This document shows, one piece after another, positions 19,693-31,020 of a DNA stretch of 33,306 bases. A program made the translations under genes and the position numbers. The stretch is from Lichtheimia corymbifera B2541 (taxonomy: Eukaryota; Mucoromycota; Mucoromycetes; Mucorales; Lichtheimiaceae), in contig JNEU01000200.1 of assembly GCA_000697475.1 (NCBI GenBank), positions 1 to 33,306 on the forward strand, written 5' to 3'. Position 1 is the first letter of the stretch. Every line of letters starts with the position of its first letter. The notes under the pieces were generated by a model. The model searched no databases. It was given only the letters and a program-made list of their open reading frames with translations, and had not been told where the DNA came from.

Positions 19693-22247
19693 ATGAACGG
19701 CAGCCCCATTCCTTCAGCGACAAGCATGTCGCCGACACAAAACGGTTCCAACATCATGAGCGTGGATGGAAAAAGAATCCTCTGCACTGCCGATGTACGA
19801 GGTAAGATAACTCTTTCTATCACTTGTGGATATCTTTATGGGTCCTGCGATATGGGAGACACTCCACAATGAGGTTTCTTTTTCGCACTGTCAAAATGCC
19901 ACCGCTCAGTGTACTCATTTGGCTGTTCCTGTCCTCTTTTCTTTCCAGGCAACATCTCGCATCTGAATCAACTTGCACGCGACACCAACGCAGATTTCAT
20001 TATACACACTGGTGATTTTGGCTTTTATGGTAAGGAGGGGTTGTGTGGCACTCTTATCGTGTGTATATCATTGACTCTTGGTGTACACGTGCACATGAAC
20101 AAATAGAACGGTCGAGTCTCGAGCGCATCAGTGACAGGTAAGCAAATGGGACAGCAGGATCGAAACGCGTGTGTGATAAAGGATATCGTGATTGACAGCC
20201 CACATCTATAGAACATTAAAGCATTTGGTGCAATACAGCACATTGATCCCGCCCACAGTCCGCAAGAGGCTCAATAGTTCCCCGATCGAACAAGTGCGAC
20301 CCACCATTGAACAATCACCACAACCTTTCTTATCCGAATTTCCCGATTTCTTGAGCCGTGCCAAACGCTTGGAAGTTCCAGTTTACACAGTCTGGGGAGC
20401 TTGTGAAGATGTCGCTGTCTTGGAAAAGTTCAGAGCGGGCGAATACCAAGTGCCAAACCTTTACATTCTCGATGAAGCTACCACACATTTGCTCGACGTG
20501 GGTGGTGTCAGCTTGCGTCTCTTTGGTTTGGGTGGTGCTGTAGTCTCACACAAGTTGTTTGATAACGGTGAAGGTAATTTATCTTTTATATTGTGCTTTT
20601 ATGGGTGACTCATTTATAACTGCAGGAATGGATACAATTGCTGGTGGTGCCGGAACCATGTGGACAACTGCTTTGCAGATTGGCCAGCTTGTTGAAACAG
20701 CTCATCTTGTACGATATCAATTGGGTTTTGTTACTCAGCTGGGGATAGGGGGAAATAGAGGCATGAACTGATCTTTTTTTTTTCTTTCTTTCTTTCTCAA
20801 GGTTTACAACCCAACCGAAGTCAGAATTGTTGTGACGCATGCAAGCCCTGGTCGTGAAGGATTGTTGGCACAATTAGCACTTATGCTAAAGGTAATGATG
20901 CGGAGGATAACGGAAGATGGTTGTGTGCGTGGAAACGAGATTTCAGGAACGAGGTTGCTCACGTTGTGCGAGATAGGCTGATTTTACCATTTCCGCTGGT
21001 TTGCATTTCCGATATGGCATTTCATATAACGAGTTCTCGTGCCAACATGATCAAGAACACTACCGCGAACGCCTACTTCAGTCTCAGCGCAGTTTTATGC
21101 ACTTGTGGGAGGCTATCCGAGATCAAGTTGAGAAGCATGTCGAGTGAGTACAACCTATACTAGATAGTAAATGGGAAAACTAACAGCCTTTTATTAGTGA
21201 AAACCAAGCAGCTCTTCTTCAAAATGCACTCGCTGTTGTCAATCGTCTACCACCATCGCGTGAAGCTACTATGGCGAACCCATCACAGGAAGAACAAGCA
21301 TTCAAAAACATGTGGAATTTCAACCTTCCTGATGCGGCATATGGCTGGGTTGTATTGGATGTCAACCAAGGACGTGTCAGTGCGGAAACCAAATCGCAAG
21401 GATTCAACTTCTCATATCGCAAGAGTAACACACAATCGAATCCCACATCATCCCCCGCCATGTCAGCATCAGGTCTTCCTACATCATCTTCCAACAATAG
21501 CAGTAACACTATGGGCACACCTTATCCTGAACGATCCAATCAATTTCGTCAACCCGATTGGCAGCAACAAGCAGCACCGCCTATGGAAGCAAAGGTTCCC
21601 AGCAACAGCGACAGCGAATGGAAGGATAACGGAAGCGCAAAGGATGAAAAGTTTGCCAGTGGTAGCAACAGTGCTAGAAATTCCAAGCGTATGAGTATGG
21701 TAAGTGTATTCCAAATAGGTGATGATGGGTAGTGGTTTTGACGTATTGTGTGTGTGTATAGCAACGAAGCCCCTATGCAATCTATGTTGGTGGAATAACA
21801 AATAACGCAGTGACAGAAGACGATATTCGAGAATTTTTTGGTGCAGATGTGGTAAGTCATCATCATGAAAGGTGGTATGTTGTTCAGCGTTGGGGTGTTA
21901 ACGTGTTGATTATAGATCACTGGTATACGGTTCCCTCTAGACCCAGAGACACGACAACCAAAATCTCATTGCTACGTTGATCTGATTGACCCGATTGCTC
22001 TTGAAAATGCGCTGACAAAGAATGGACAGGCAAGTGTGATAGTATTTATGCTATTGGGTACAAATGCTAACGTTTAATCTTATAGATATTGAAGGACAAT
22101 AAGCTTATTATAAACAGACCCAATCTTCCTGATGGCCGAAACCGTGGTGCTAGAAACGGACGGGGACGTAGTTACCGTGGTGGACGAGCCAGTGATGCTG
22201 GATTGATGCGTGGTTCTCGGGAAACATCAACAAGTGCAGATGCATGA
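19693..22247 (+). CDS. Metallophosphoesterase-like DUF2433 protein with C-terminal RRM and Arg/Gly tail
   Basis: Eleven exons (19693-19801, 19949-20029, 20107-20137, 20212-20573, 20626-20708, 20802-20891, 20977-21143, 21198-21699, 21762-21851, 21916-22029, 22086-22247) join in frame to 596 residues. The N-terminal half is the fungal calcineurin-like DUF2433 type: ILCTADVRGN, FIIHTGDFGFY, TVWGACED, VVTHASPGREG and GLHFRYGISYNEFS. Compared with active phosphoesterases (GDxHG, GDxxD, GNHD, GHxH), several metal ligands are changed, so catalysis is doubtful. A linker rich in Ser, Asn and Gln leads to an eIF4B/eIF4H-like RRM at about 479-560 (RNP2 AIYVGGI, RNP1-like KSHCYVDL). The end is Arg/Gly-rich (RNRGARNGRGRSYRGGR). 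An RNA-linked role is inferred. The tenth intron (22030-22085) begins GC rather than GT. Confidence 0.85.
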
Positions 22248-22477
22248 AAGATGAGACGGAGCTCTTCCTCGCTCTCTATATCTTAATAATCTATTCCACC
22301 GTGCTGATATTTCTCTGTATATGTCCCCTTTGTTTTATGTGATTCTTTTTTTTTTCCTTTCTTTCTTTCTTCTCATTATCCCCCTACCCTTTTTTGAAAT
22401 CTCTCAATACAAAAGATATACTCCAATGGAACGATTATCATTTAATGGTTGGATAAGACATGGACAATGAACAGTGG

Positions 22478-22822
22478 CTAAAACAATGCATCCAGAGTAC
22501 AACACAAGCAGCATGCGGTCAAGCTAAACGAGAAGATTAGCATTGATTTGATAGAAAGGAATATAATAAGCGGTTCTTACCATCCAAGGCATAAGCCTTC
22601 ACCAGCACCAGAATCATTTGGACGTTGCTGTACATATACACTTTGGGGAGGAGGTTGTGGCTGATAGTATTGCTGCTGGTGCTGATAAGGTTGCTGTTGA
22701 TAAGGCTGCTGTTGATAAGGAGAATATTGCTGTGAAGTAGGCGGGGGCTGATAGTACGGTTGCTGCTGATATGTTGGATTAGGAGGAGGTGGATACGAGT
22801 ATTGGCCTTTGTTATTGTTCAT
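22478..22822 (-). CDS. CYSTM-type cysteine-rich tail-anchored peptide
   Basis: Two exons (22822-22581, 22523-22478) give 95 residues. A Pro/Tyr/Gln-rich cytosolic part (repeats of YQQQPYQ type) is followed by the CYSTM module, GLCLGCLTACCLCCTLDALF, completed only by splicing: the codon for the second module Cys spans the intron. CYSTM proteins are small tail-anchored membrane proteins linked to stress tolerance in fungi and plants, where the Cys-rich helix may act by redox or by packing with membrane partners. The gene lies head-to-head with the HERP-like gene, with 209 bp between start codons, and its 3' end faces the metallophosphoesterase-RRM gene. Confidence 0.88.
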
Positions 22823-23031
22823 GAAAGATATTATTCCGGAAGAAAAAAAGAAATGTAAAAGGGCCAAGATGCAACAATAAAAAAGGAAGATTCCATTCAC
22901 TGCATTGACCTGAGACTTATCCACTAGAATTGCAATTTCATTCGGTAACGTGGCGACCCCGCTATCCTTCATGCTCCTCCACTTGCTTCCTCTTTCTTCT
23001 TAATACACTCCACATCCCCAGTTCACTCTTC
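22823..23031. promoter_or_regulatory. Shared divergent promoter (CYSTM / HERP-like) with ACGTG element
   Basis: The whole space between two divergent start codons. It contains ACGTGGC at 22948-22954, matching the core ACGTG bound by Hac1/XBP1-type bZIP factors at UPR elements. A 7-base match can be chance. Confidence 0.4.
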
Positions 23032-24481
23032 ATGGAATCAGCATCTTCGGACACATTCACCGTACAAATACGCTCACCTTCACTCAACGAGACTTTGACT
23101 ATCAATACAAACAAGGATGCTTCCATTCGAGAATTGAAGCGTCTCGTTCACGGCATTCATCCGAGGAACCCGCATGCCAATGACCAGCGTATTATCTTTG
23201 GAGGACGAGTGCTTGACGACGATGAGATCCTTGGGAAAATCCTGGAACGTGTAAGCTATTGTTTGACCAAATGGTATAAGAAACATTGATATTGATATAT
23301 AAGTGATTATAGGCTGATTCATCCAATATCCCAACATTGCATTTGGTCGTCAAACCATCGCTTACACGCAACTATGCGAGTGGCTCTTCATCATCGATAA
23401 CCAACAACATGCCAGAATCTTCAATGCCATCATCCTCGCAACAAACATCAACATCTCAACAACAGCAGCCACCATCTACACCCTTCTTCCCTACATCGCA
23501 ACCACAAGGACCACCACAACCACAAGCTGTCCCAGGATCCCCGCCATTATTACCAGGAGGATATCAAGTGGTGGCACTCAAGTAAGTTAATATGGTATGA
23601 TGGGGAACATTTAGAGATTTAACAAATAATACTTGTCATAGTGGTCAATACTATCTTGCACCTGTGCTTGTGCCTACGATCAATCCTCCAATGCAATCGC
23701 AACACGTATACAGCCAGGGAATACCAGCACAAGGAAATAATAATCTTCCCGCCAATGGTCATCAACAGCAACAACAGCAACAACCTATTAGACCACGTGG
23801 CAACAATGCACAACAACGAGCAGCATCCGTATGGCTTGCATTGAAATTGATATTCATCTTGTTTATTTTATGCCAAGACGCCAGCATTGAAAGGATCATA
23901 TTTTTTCATGCCATTGCATTTGTTTTTTTCCTATACCAAACCGGCCGATTGCGATTCGTTATTCGCCAGGTGCGTCCTGAAGACTTGCATCGGAATATAG
24001 GCGGTGATGGCGGTCATCATCATCATCCACAACCACAGCAGGCTCCTCCTGCTGCTGCTCCTCAACAACAACAACAACAACAACCCGTAACACCACCAGC
24101 AGAGGCGAGAGGTATGTAAAGGCTATTTACAAAGAAGATGACTAGCAGAACGACTGATTACCTTGGATAGGTGGCAATGGAGCTGCCAATTTAGGTAATG
24201 CCAATGAAGAAGGGATGCGACAACGACGTCCAGAACATACCCAACAACGACCAGCCACATCGGATGAACAACAGCCACAACAACCTGCCACATTGCTCGC
24301 CACATTGAAACGCGGTGCATACACATTCGTCGCTTCTTTATGGCCCAACTATGGACATGACGCTCGCATTGCACAAGCATTGGATAATGGTCAACAGGAA
24401 GCTGTAAGTACTTTTCTTGGACGTTGATATCACAAACAAACTGACCTCCTCCCGTGTTATTTCTAGTGGGAAGGCTTTTAA
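23032..24481 (+). CDS. HERP/Usa1-like ER membrane protein with N-terminal ubiquitin-like domain (ERAD)
   Basis: Five exons (23032-23250, 23313-23581, 23642-24111, 24171-24403, 24467-24481) give 401 residues. The N-terminus is a ubiquitin-like fold (FTVQIRSPSLNETLTI, SIRELKRLVHGIHP, QRIIFGGRVLDDDE, LHLVV). A Pro/Gln/Ser linker follows, then a hydrophobic hairpin: VWLALKLIFILFILCQD at about 226-242 and IIFFHAIAFVFFLYQTGR at 248-265, the strongly HERP-like part. A His/Pro/Gln-rich and then Arg-containing tail ends in WEGF. Mammalian HERPUD1 and yeast Usa1 scaffold the Hrd1 ubiquitin ligase for ER-associated degradation and are induced by ER stress. The start at 23032 is chosen because the UBL begins there; an in-frame ATG at 22930 adds residues of no recognisable kind. 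The last coding exon has only 15 nt. Confidence 0.88.
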
Positions 24482-26379
24482 TACGTAGATAGATCTGGGA
24501 TCTTGATCTTGCTTTGTAGATTTGGTATCATCCTCTTGTAAAAAAATGAATCACCGTGTAATACAAAAGCAACGCCTATGTACTTTGTAACTTTTTCAGA
24601 ATGAAGAGTGGGATGATGGCATGATCTTAATTCTTTGAATCTGCTGGGATTTGTGACACGAGGCTGTTAATGCTCTATATCGACGGTCAACACGTTGACA
24701 GCTCTTGGCGAAACAAGCAGAGAATGTAAAGAAAGCTGACTTGTTATGCATGTCTCGGGTGATTTCACCGATGGCCGTTTGCACCTTGATTCCTCAAGGG
24801 CATCTATACAGGGTCCCTGTGTATCATGTGACACAATCGCATTCATGGAAGTCATTGCTGTTGCTAGGTGTTGGTGTTTCTTGTCAGCTAATTGCTTATG
24901 ATGTTTGAATGCTAGCTGGGTACATACTAGCAATGGCCGCCCGTTTCCAAGTTTCATTGAATGGTTGACGAGTACCACCATAAGCAAGATGGTGTATATT
25001 TTCATTCATTGCATGATTTTACTACAAACTCAAAGTTTATTGATTTTTTGGGGAAAATGGGCACTATGAGAAGATTGGAGTACTATTCTGTGCTACACCT
25101 CCAAATATTGATGCCCAAAGACATGGAATGATGGTTTCAGGGTCGATGATATATATGATTGCATCTAGGACTCATCCTTTCAATGTCAAGTCATTGATCC
25201 CGGACCTCGGCCATTGTCGCCTTTTTCAGCTTTCTTCTGGAATCCAGCCGGTTAGTGGTACTGAGAAAATTCTCACAGGATACACGAAAAGTACTTTTTA
25301 CGATATAGAGCAGCACTATATATGTGCCACGCGGTGACACTTGATACTTTTTTTTTGCGTCGAGTATATATTTCTGCTTCCGGATGTATATATGGCGCCA
25401 TTCAATGCTATTAGGGTCATCGGTTGATTCCGCGCTGAATAGTACATGCTTTCCATCCATCTACTATCGCTGTTCCTACATGTGCATTCCATCATTGGAT
25501 GAGATTAGCTACTGCATTACTCCCGGTTAACCGAAAAGGGATGTACAATCTTTGCATGTAACGCCCAATGTTTTTGAATCTGAGCTCAAGCGCATTACTA
25601 CGCAAATGGGAATACTTGCATAAAGACTGCATGAGCTAGGGTCACACAATACATTAAGCATCGGCTTGTGCACGCACACATTTACTGCAGGTTTCTCTTC
25701 ATTGCAGGGTAATGCATCTTACTGTTTTCAATCGACTTGGTGTAAATATTGATGTCACATGTGGGGCTGCAGAAATAGAAATATTTGGCAACCTTAAATA
25801 CCACAGGCTGGCTGTTACCAACGACCCATGTAGCAGGGTATATCGATCCATGCACGCCATTTTCATCTTTTTTGTCAGAGAAGCGACAAAAAGGCCAACA
25901 TCAGCGTGCAATGTGCGACCAATGTGTGCTCCAATGTCTGACTGTGAAAAAGCTAGGTGGATGGGTACATCAAAGATGGACGTGCCCATCTTAGTTTTCT
26001 GTAGTAAAAGATTCCATACAAAGCGAGCAGTGGCACCCTTGTGCAACACCACGACCCAAGATCTCTTCAGCTATTGGGAGGCATGGATTGCTAAAGACGC
26101 TTATTCGCTCATGGCTTGTGTTCTCTCGATTCCTTATTTTACATGCAGTGACAGGTGCGCGCTTTTGATGGCGCGTTCACACCCCCAAAGACGCACAACA
26201 CATGGTTGTGGAAAGGCAATTGACCCTATTCGAATCATCAGCGGATCAAAAGAACTCGGAACCATAAATGGGCAAGCACAAGGTTTTTGTTTTGTTGCAA
26301 TCCCTATAACTGCCCGTGCTCCCTTTATTCACGCTCGTAACTTTCTTGTTTTACGCTTCTCTTTCTGGAGCTTTTCAAC
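24482..26379. other. Long upstream region of the MFS permease gene, no gene seen
   Basis: 1.9 kb without a convincing coding frame. Plus-strand 25712-26422 stays open for 236 codons but has no domain, overlaps the true permease start in another frame and lacks a family match. The length is compatible with a complex nutrient-regulated promoter, but I see no clear GATA-factor cluster. Confidence 0.4.
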
Positions 26380-28499
26380 ATGGATTCAAAAGAGGAACGC
26401 CCTCTTAGCGGTTCGACAATGAAAGTCGTCACGGAAACAACAACCACTACAACCACCACCACCAATAACATCATGCACGAAAAGTCAGTCGAGTCAATCA
26501 CAGATGCAGGCGAAGAATATAACTCCAAGGGCGAACGTGTCTATGTCCAAAGTGAAGCTGAAAAGGCTCTCGTTCGTAAACTCGACTTTATCTACGTTAT
26601 GCCATTCATTGCTGCTCTCAACTTTTTGCAGGTATGTGTGTTGTGCTTTTCTTTTGCCCGGCGCCGAGCGTTTGTCACACGATCTATTTTCTCACCGTTC
26701 TATCCAATGTAGTTTTTTGACAAGTCGACCCTAAACTATGCAGGTGTTCTTGGTATCAAAGAGGACACTGGCACTACAGGATCACAGTTCAGCTGGCTTG
26801 GCTCGATCTTTTATCTTGGCTATTTGGTTTATCAGGCAAGTAAAACAATGACTTTTGTCAAGAACGTTCAAGCTCATATCTCAGCATTAGCTACCAAACC
26901 AATTTTTGCTACAACGCCTGCCTCTTGGCAAATACATTGGTGGTCTGGTTGTCCTTTGGGGAACTGTGTTGGCTGTGACCTTCACTGCCAAAAGCTTCCA
27001 GCACCTGATTGCTTTGCGTTTCTTGCTTGGTTTCTTTGAAGCTGCCATGTACCCATGCTGTATCATGTTGATCAGCGCTATGTATCGTCGTCGTGAACAA
27101 ACAGCTCGCCTTGGTAATATCTCATTTCACACCAATCAAGTACCATTCTAATATACCCGCTCTATTATCTAGGTGTGATCTACATTTGCAATGGCATTGC
27201 ATTGGCAGTGGGTGGTATGTGTCAATATCATTGGCATGTTACAGTGCTGGTGAGCTCATATTAGATTGGCTCTTTAGGTTTCATCGGCTATGGTGTTGGT
27301 GTAGAGATGGATGGTGTCCACGGTCATTCGGCATGGCAATGGTAAATAATATCATCACTACTACTTGTAAGAGCTTCTCACCAACTTACGTATCCTTTCA
27401 GGTTGATGCTTATCCTTGGCATTGTCACCATCGCATGTGGTTTCATCTTTTTCTTCTTTTTGGTGGACAATCCTCGTTCACGTTTATTGCGTCTGACACC
27501 TGAGCAGCTGGCTGCTGTCGAGGAACGCATTAAGGATAATGCTGTGGTGATTACCAAGGAAATCAAATATCATCAAATCATTGAAGCGATCAAGGAACCT
27601 CGTTTATACTGCTTTGCATTTGCATCTATGCTCATCAACTTCCAAAACGGTGCACTCAACACATTTAGCAGCATTATTACTCAAGGTTTTGGGTTTGCTG
27701 TAAGTCTCGATGATATATATATCCCACGCAATCTCGATATACGTACTAAGTCAGTGACCTTTTCCCCACTCTAGGGCGTTGATGCTATTTTGCTTACTGT
27801 TCCATCAGGTGTGGTCACCGTTATATACATTGTCATTGCCATCTGGTACAACCGTAGATATGGAAACACCTTATACGTTGCCATGGTTTTGCTTGGGTTC
27901 TCCATTCTCGGCTTGGTGTTGCTTCTTGCCATCCCCTTGGCTAAAGCCAAACTCCTTGGTCTATACTTATGCTGGTCATTCGTTGCCGCTTACACCATGC
28001 TCTTGGTCTCCTTAGGTAATACTAATACCCGATTGTAACCTATTTCATTTGGCTAACCTTGGCGAAAACAAAAGCAAATAACGTTAGTGGCTATACAAAG
28101 AAGATCTTCTACAGCTCATGCCTTATTGTCCTCTATACGGTAAGCACTATCCATGGTTAGTTTTGTGTGTGGGAATTGACCTTGTTCGTTTATGCAGATT
28201 GGTAATTTTGCGGGACCATTGATGATGGTGGATTGGCAAGCACCACTTTACCTTGGAGGTAGGTTGCACTATAACCCACATGTGACCTTTCTTGTACTGC
28301 TTGCTGATATAATGCATAACAAATAGGCATGATTGCATATATCGCAGCAGATGTTATTACTATCGTTCTGCTTTGGATCGCACGTCGATCTATGGCCAAA
28401 ATCAACGCTCAACGTCTATCTAAGGGTATCAGCCATAATGCTACTGTCATGACCGATATGACTGACGGCGAAGATCCCAACTTTATTTACCGCTTGTAA
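26380..28499 (+). CDS. MFS transporter, anion:cation symporter (Dal5/allantoate permease) family
   Basis: Ten exons (26380-26631, 26713-26835, 26891-27113, 27173-27214, 27278-27341, 27402-27699, 27775-28015, 28075-28139, 28198-28258, 28327-28499) join to 513 residues. After a Thr-rich N-terminus come about 12 membrane segments. Family landmarks: RKLDFIYVMPFIAALNFLQ, FFDKSTLNYAG, YLVYQLPNQFLLQRLPLGKY, LRFLLGFFEAAMYPCCIML, and the central loop VDNPRSRLLRLTPEQ. The second half has ANNVSGYTKK and IGNFAGPL, typical of Dal5/Tna1-like carriers, which import organic anions such as allantoate, nicotinate or dipeptides with protons at the plasma membrane. The substrate cannot be read from sequence. Intron 2 (26836-26890) uses a GC donor (CAG-GCAAGT). 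The short Thr/Lys N-terminus and C-terminal tail are cytosolic. AATAAA lies at 28609. Confidence 0.92.
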
Positions 28500-28608
28500 A
28501 GCGTAATATGACCAGCCCGTTCTCTATATCAACACAACCCTCTTTCTTCTTCATAGATTCTTCCAACACCCATACATGATATGAATTCATGCTAAAATAC
28601 CTCTTTTT

Positions 28609-28614
28609 AATAAA
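28609..28614 (+). terminator. Poly(A) signal of the MFS permease gene
   Basis: AATAAA 110 bp after the stop codon, between two convergent genes and 72 bp from the stop of the Slm1-like gene. Confidence 0.5.
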
Positions 28615-28685
28615 ACCAACTTAATCACTTCTTCAATAATCCAGCGACACTTTAATACAAAAGTTAATCCTTCCTATATAAAGCA

Positions 28686-30868
28686 CTATTTATACTTGCT
28701 AATGGATTGCTCTATGCTATTATGGCGTAGTTGAGGCATATAGCATCTTCCGGTATCATCTTCTGGCAAAGCTGGCTTGGTGAGCTCGTCGTTGGCGTTT
28801 GGTATTGAATCTTCTGGTGCAGTAAGACGATCACTGTTTGAATTGCTGTCATTGTTCCCTTGCGTAACATCTTTGCTGGGTGCTTCACTGGAGGTTTGAC
28901 ATTGCGTTGTATTGTTCCTCTCCTTTTCAAATGGTTCCTTTCTTTCCCCTGATTCATTGTCCTCTTTGTCATCGTGATATGATTGTGGTTTTTGTGTGAT
29001 ATGTGGTACACTCGCTCTGCGATCCGATACTACAGGCTTTCCAAGGTCTCTTCTCGCGTGTGGTTGCGTTGCAGATCGCTTAAGTCCATTTCCATCCACC
29101 ATCGTTGCTGGATACGAAGATTTAGGTTCCATGACTGTGCTCCTTCTTTTGATTCGCTTCCAAGAAGGTGATCCTTTTTTGTGTCTCGTCGCCACATCCA
29201 CTAGTGCTCGACCCCATTCCAATGTTTCTAGCCGCGTGTTGACAAGGAAGAGATAGGATTTCTCTCGTTGCAATCCACCAGGTGACCTTAAAATCCGGAT
29301 GGTGTAATTGCCCCCGATATCATTCGTTGTATCATCTGGATGTTGTGCAAGATAGCTGATGTCGATGGATGGGATGATGGTTGCTTTCGGTACGTAAATC
29401 GATATCTCGGGATGAATTTTGCCGTCAACGCTGAACTCGTGCAAAAAACCACCTATACACAAAAAATCATCATTATTTGTTCCTTTCAATGGATGATGTA
29501 TGACTTACATTGTGTAAGGACACAGTATCGCTCCACGGTCTTGTTACGCACGCCTCCCAGTTGCCGATATAATGTGCCTTTGTAGAGTGTCATCACCGCC
29601 GGATGTGCCATATTGTTGTATTTGATCTCCAAATGGTTCCTTGTAACTTTGGTGTCATCCACAATGAGATCGCTTTCATTGTTCATAAATTTACTCCATT
29701 CTTTTTGTGGATCGAGGTTGTCAATAAGCTGTCTGTAGCGTGCAAGATCACTTTTTCCTCGGTTGCTGCCTAGTTCGCCAACAAAAAGGCTGTAACAGTA
29801 TTGTATAGCTGGTGTCAGAGCTTGAATAATCCTCCTTTCCAATTCTGCCATTTGATGCTGTATCGTGATCATAAGAAGCCGCAAACGATTGTCTTCATCG
29901 AGTTCTCTTTTCAACGAACGTAATACAACTACAAGAGGGAATGATGATTAGAAAAGTGAATAAAACTATGCATGAAGTAAAAGAAGCTACTTACGAAGGT
30001 TCTCAAGCCATGGATCATTAGCAACTTGGCTTTGAGTCATATCAGCTGCTTGGCAAAGTTTGTCGAGTAGCAACATATGTTTGCGTGTAGTCTCAGCGCG
30101 CTTGACAAGTTCATCCATACGCAATGATCCATTGTTCACCAAGTCGTTGAGCCTCATTTTGCATTCCTTGCGTAGCACATCAAGTTGACCAAGGTATTCA
30201 CGTTGCATTTTCTCTGCTGCCTCATGTTGTCGTGAAGCGACTTGTGCAGTTAAGAAACGAAGACTGCCCACCATGGTACATAAAGCTGATCCACGAGGGA
30301 CACGACGAGTATCCGACCAATCGACATGTTCCAAAGCACGGTGATAATAGGCCTGACTACTCTGCATATTGATCTTGGCAGCTTCCTCAAGCCATATTGA
30401 TATTTCTCTCAATGTCAACAGCCATCCTTCCAATCGATCGATAATGACTTGTGCACGATTCAGTGTCGTAAGCGAACGCGGTGGCGGCTTAACGTCGAGC
30501 AAGTTGATGTATTGTTGTTGTTCAACATTGGGGTGATCGCGTGGTAGCGTATGGGAATGCGGAGAAAGAGGTGTTGTTGGTGTTGAAGGTGGATCCCTTG
30601 ACTTATCAATTTCTTCGTCCACAGCTCGAGACTTGCCCTTGATATCATATTCACTATGCTTGCTGCCTGATGCAATGTTATTCTGGAACACACCTGATGC
30701 TCGTCGACTGCTGACACTATCAAGTTCGCTTGCGAGTGATGAAACACTATCACTGTTACGTCGCGATAGCCGAAGACTGAGAGATCTCACAAGGGAACTG
30801 CGCTTGGACTCAGTCAATGGCATATCAAAGGATGCAACAACAGAAGGAATAGCAGAGAGAGGAGACAT
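28686..30868 (-). CDS. Slm1/Slm2-like protein: BAR-like coiled coil plus PH domain
   Basis: Three exons (30868-29995, 29928-29509, 29452-28686) give 686 residues. A Ser-rich N-terminus (SLVRSLSLRLSRRNSDS) precedes a long helical region at about 145-385 (RAQVIIDRLEGWLLTLREIS, then QREYLGQLDVLRKECKMRL), the F-BAR-like part. A PH domain follows at about 402-525 (VMTLYKGTLYRQ, ERYCVLTQCGFLHEFS, then a last helix ETLEWGRALVDVA). The remaining 160 residues are polar and disordered. In yeast, Slm1/2 bind PtdIns(4,5)P2 at eisosomes, relay membrane stress to TORC2-Ypk1 and are calcineurin substrates. Domain order and spacing fit. TATAAAAG lies only 10 bp before the first ATG, so the true start may be Met16 (30823). 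Convergent with the MFS permease. Confidence 0.82.
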
Positions 30869-30877
30869 TTACCCCAG

Positions 30878-30885
30878 CTTTTATA
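30878..30885 (-). promoter_or_regulatory. TATA box of the Slm1-like gene
   Basis: TATAAAAG on the minus strand. If used, transcription would start near 30850, inside the longest open frame, making the ATG at 30823 (MPLTESKRSS) the first translated. Confidence 0.4.
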
Positions 30886-31020
30886 CAGGTCAATGGCACA
30901 CTTGATCGCAACCATTGTACAACAACTCGTGATGCAACCCCGAGTTACACATTACTCTTATAGTGATATCCATGCTTGTGAAAGTCGCATCACCTATTGA
31001 AACTGCGATTCGTACGTTTG

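Noticed and set aside
22930..23031. Upstream in-frame ATG of the HERP-like gene
   Set aside because: It adds residues with no UBL similarity and uses up half of the shared promoter.
25191..25460. 89-codon minus-strand open frame in the permease upstream region
   Set aside because: No domain, splice partner or flanking gene signals were found.
25712..26422. 236-codon plus-strand open frame
   Set aside because: No recognisable domain, unusual Cys/Arg/Ser-rich composition, and it overlaps the verified permease start in another frame.
29330..29420. Calcineurin-docking (PxIxIT-like) matches in the Slm1-like protein (PSIDIS, PEISIY)
   Set aside because: Both lie inside predicted PH-domain strands, where such a pattern is expected by structure rather than docking.
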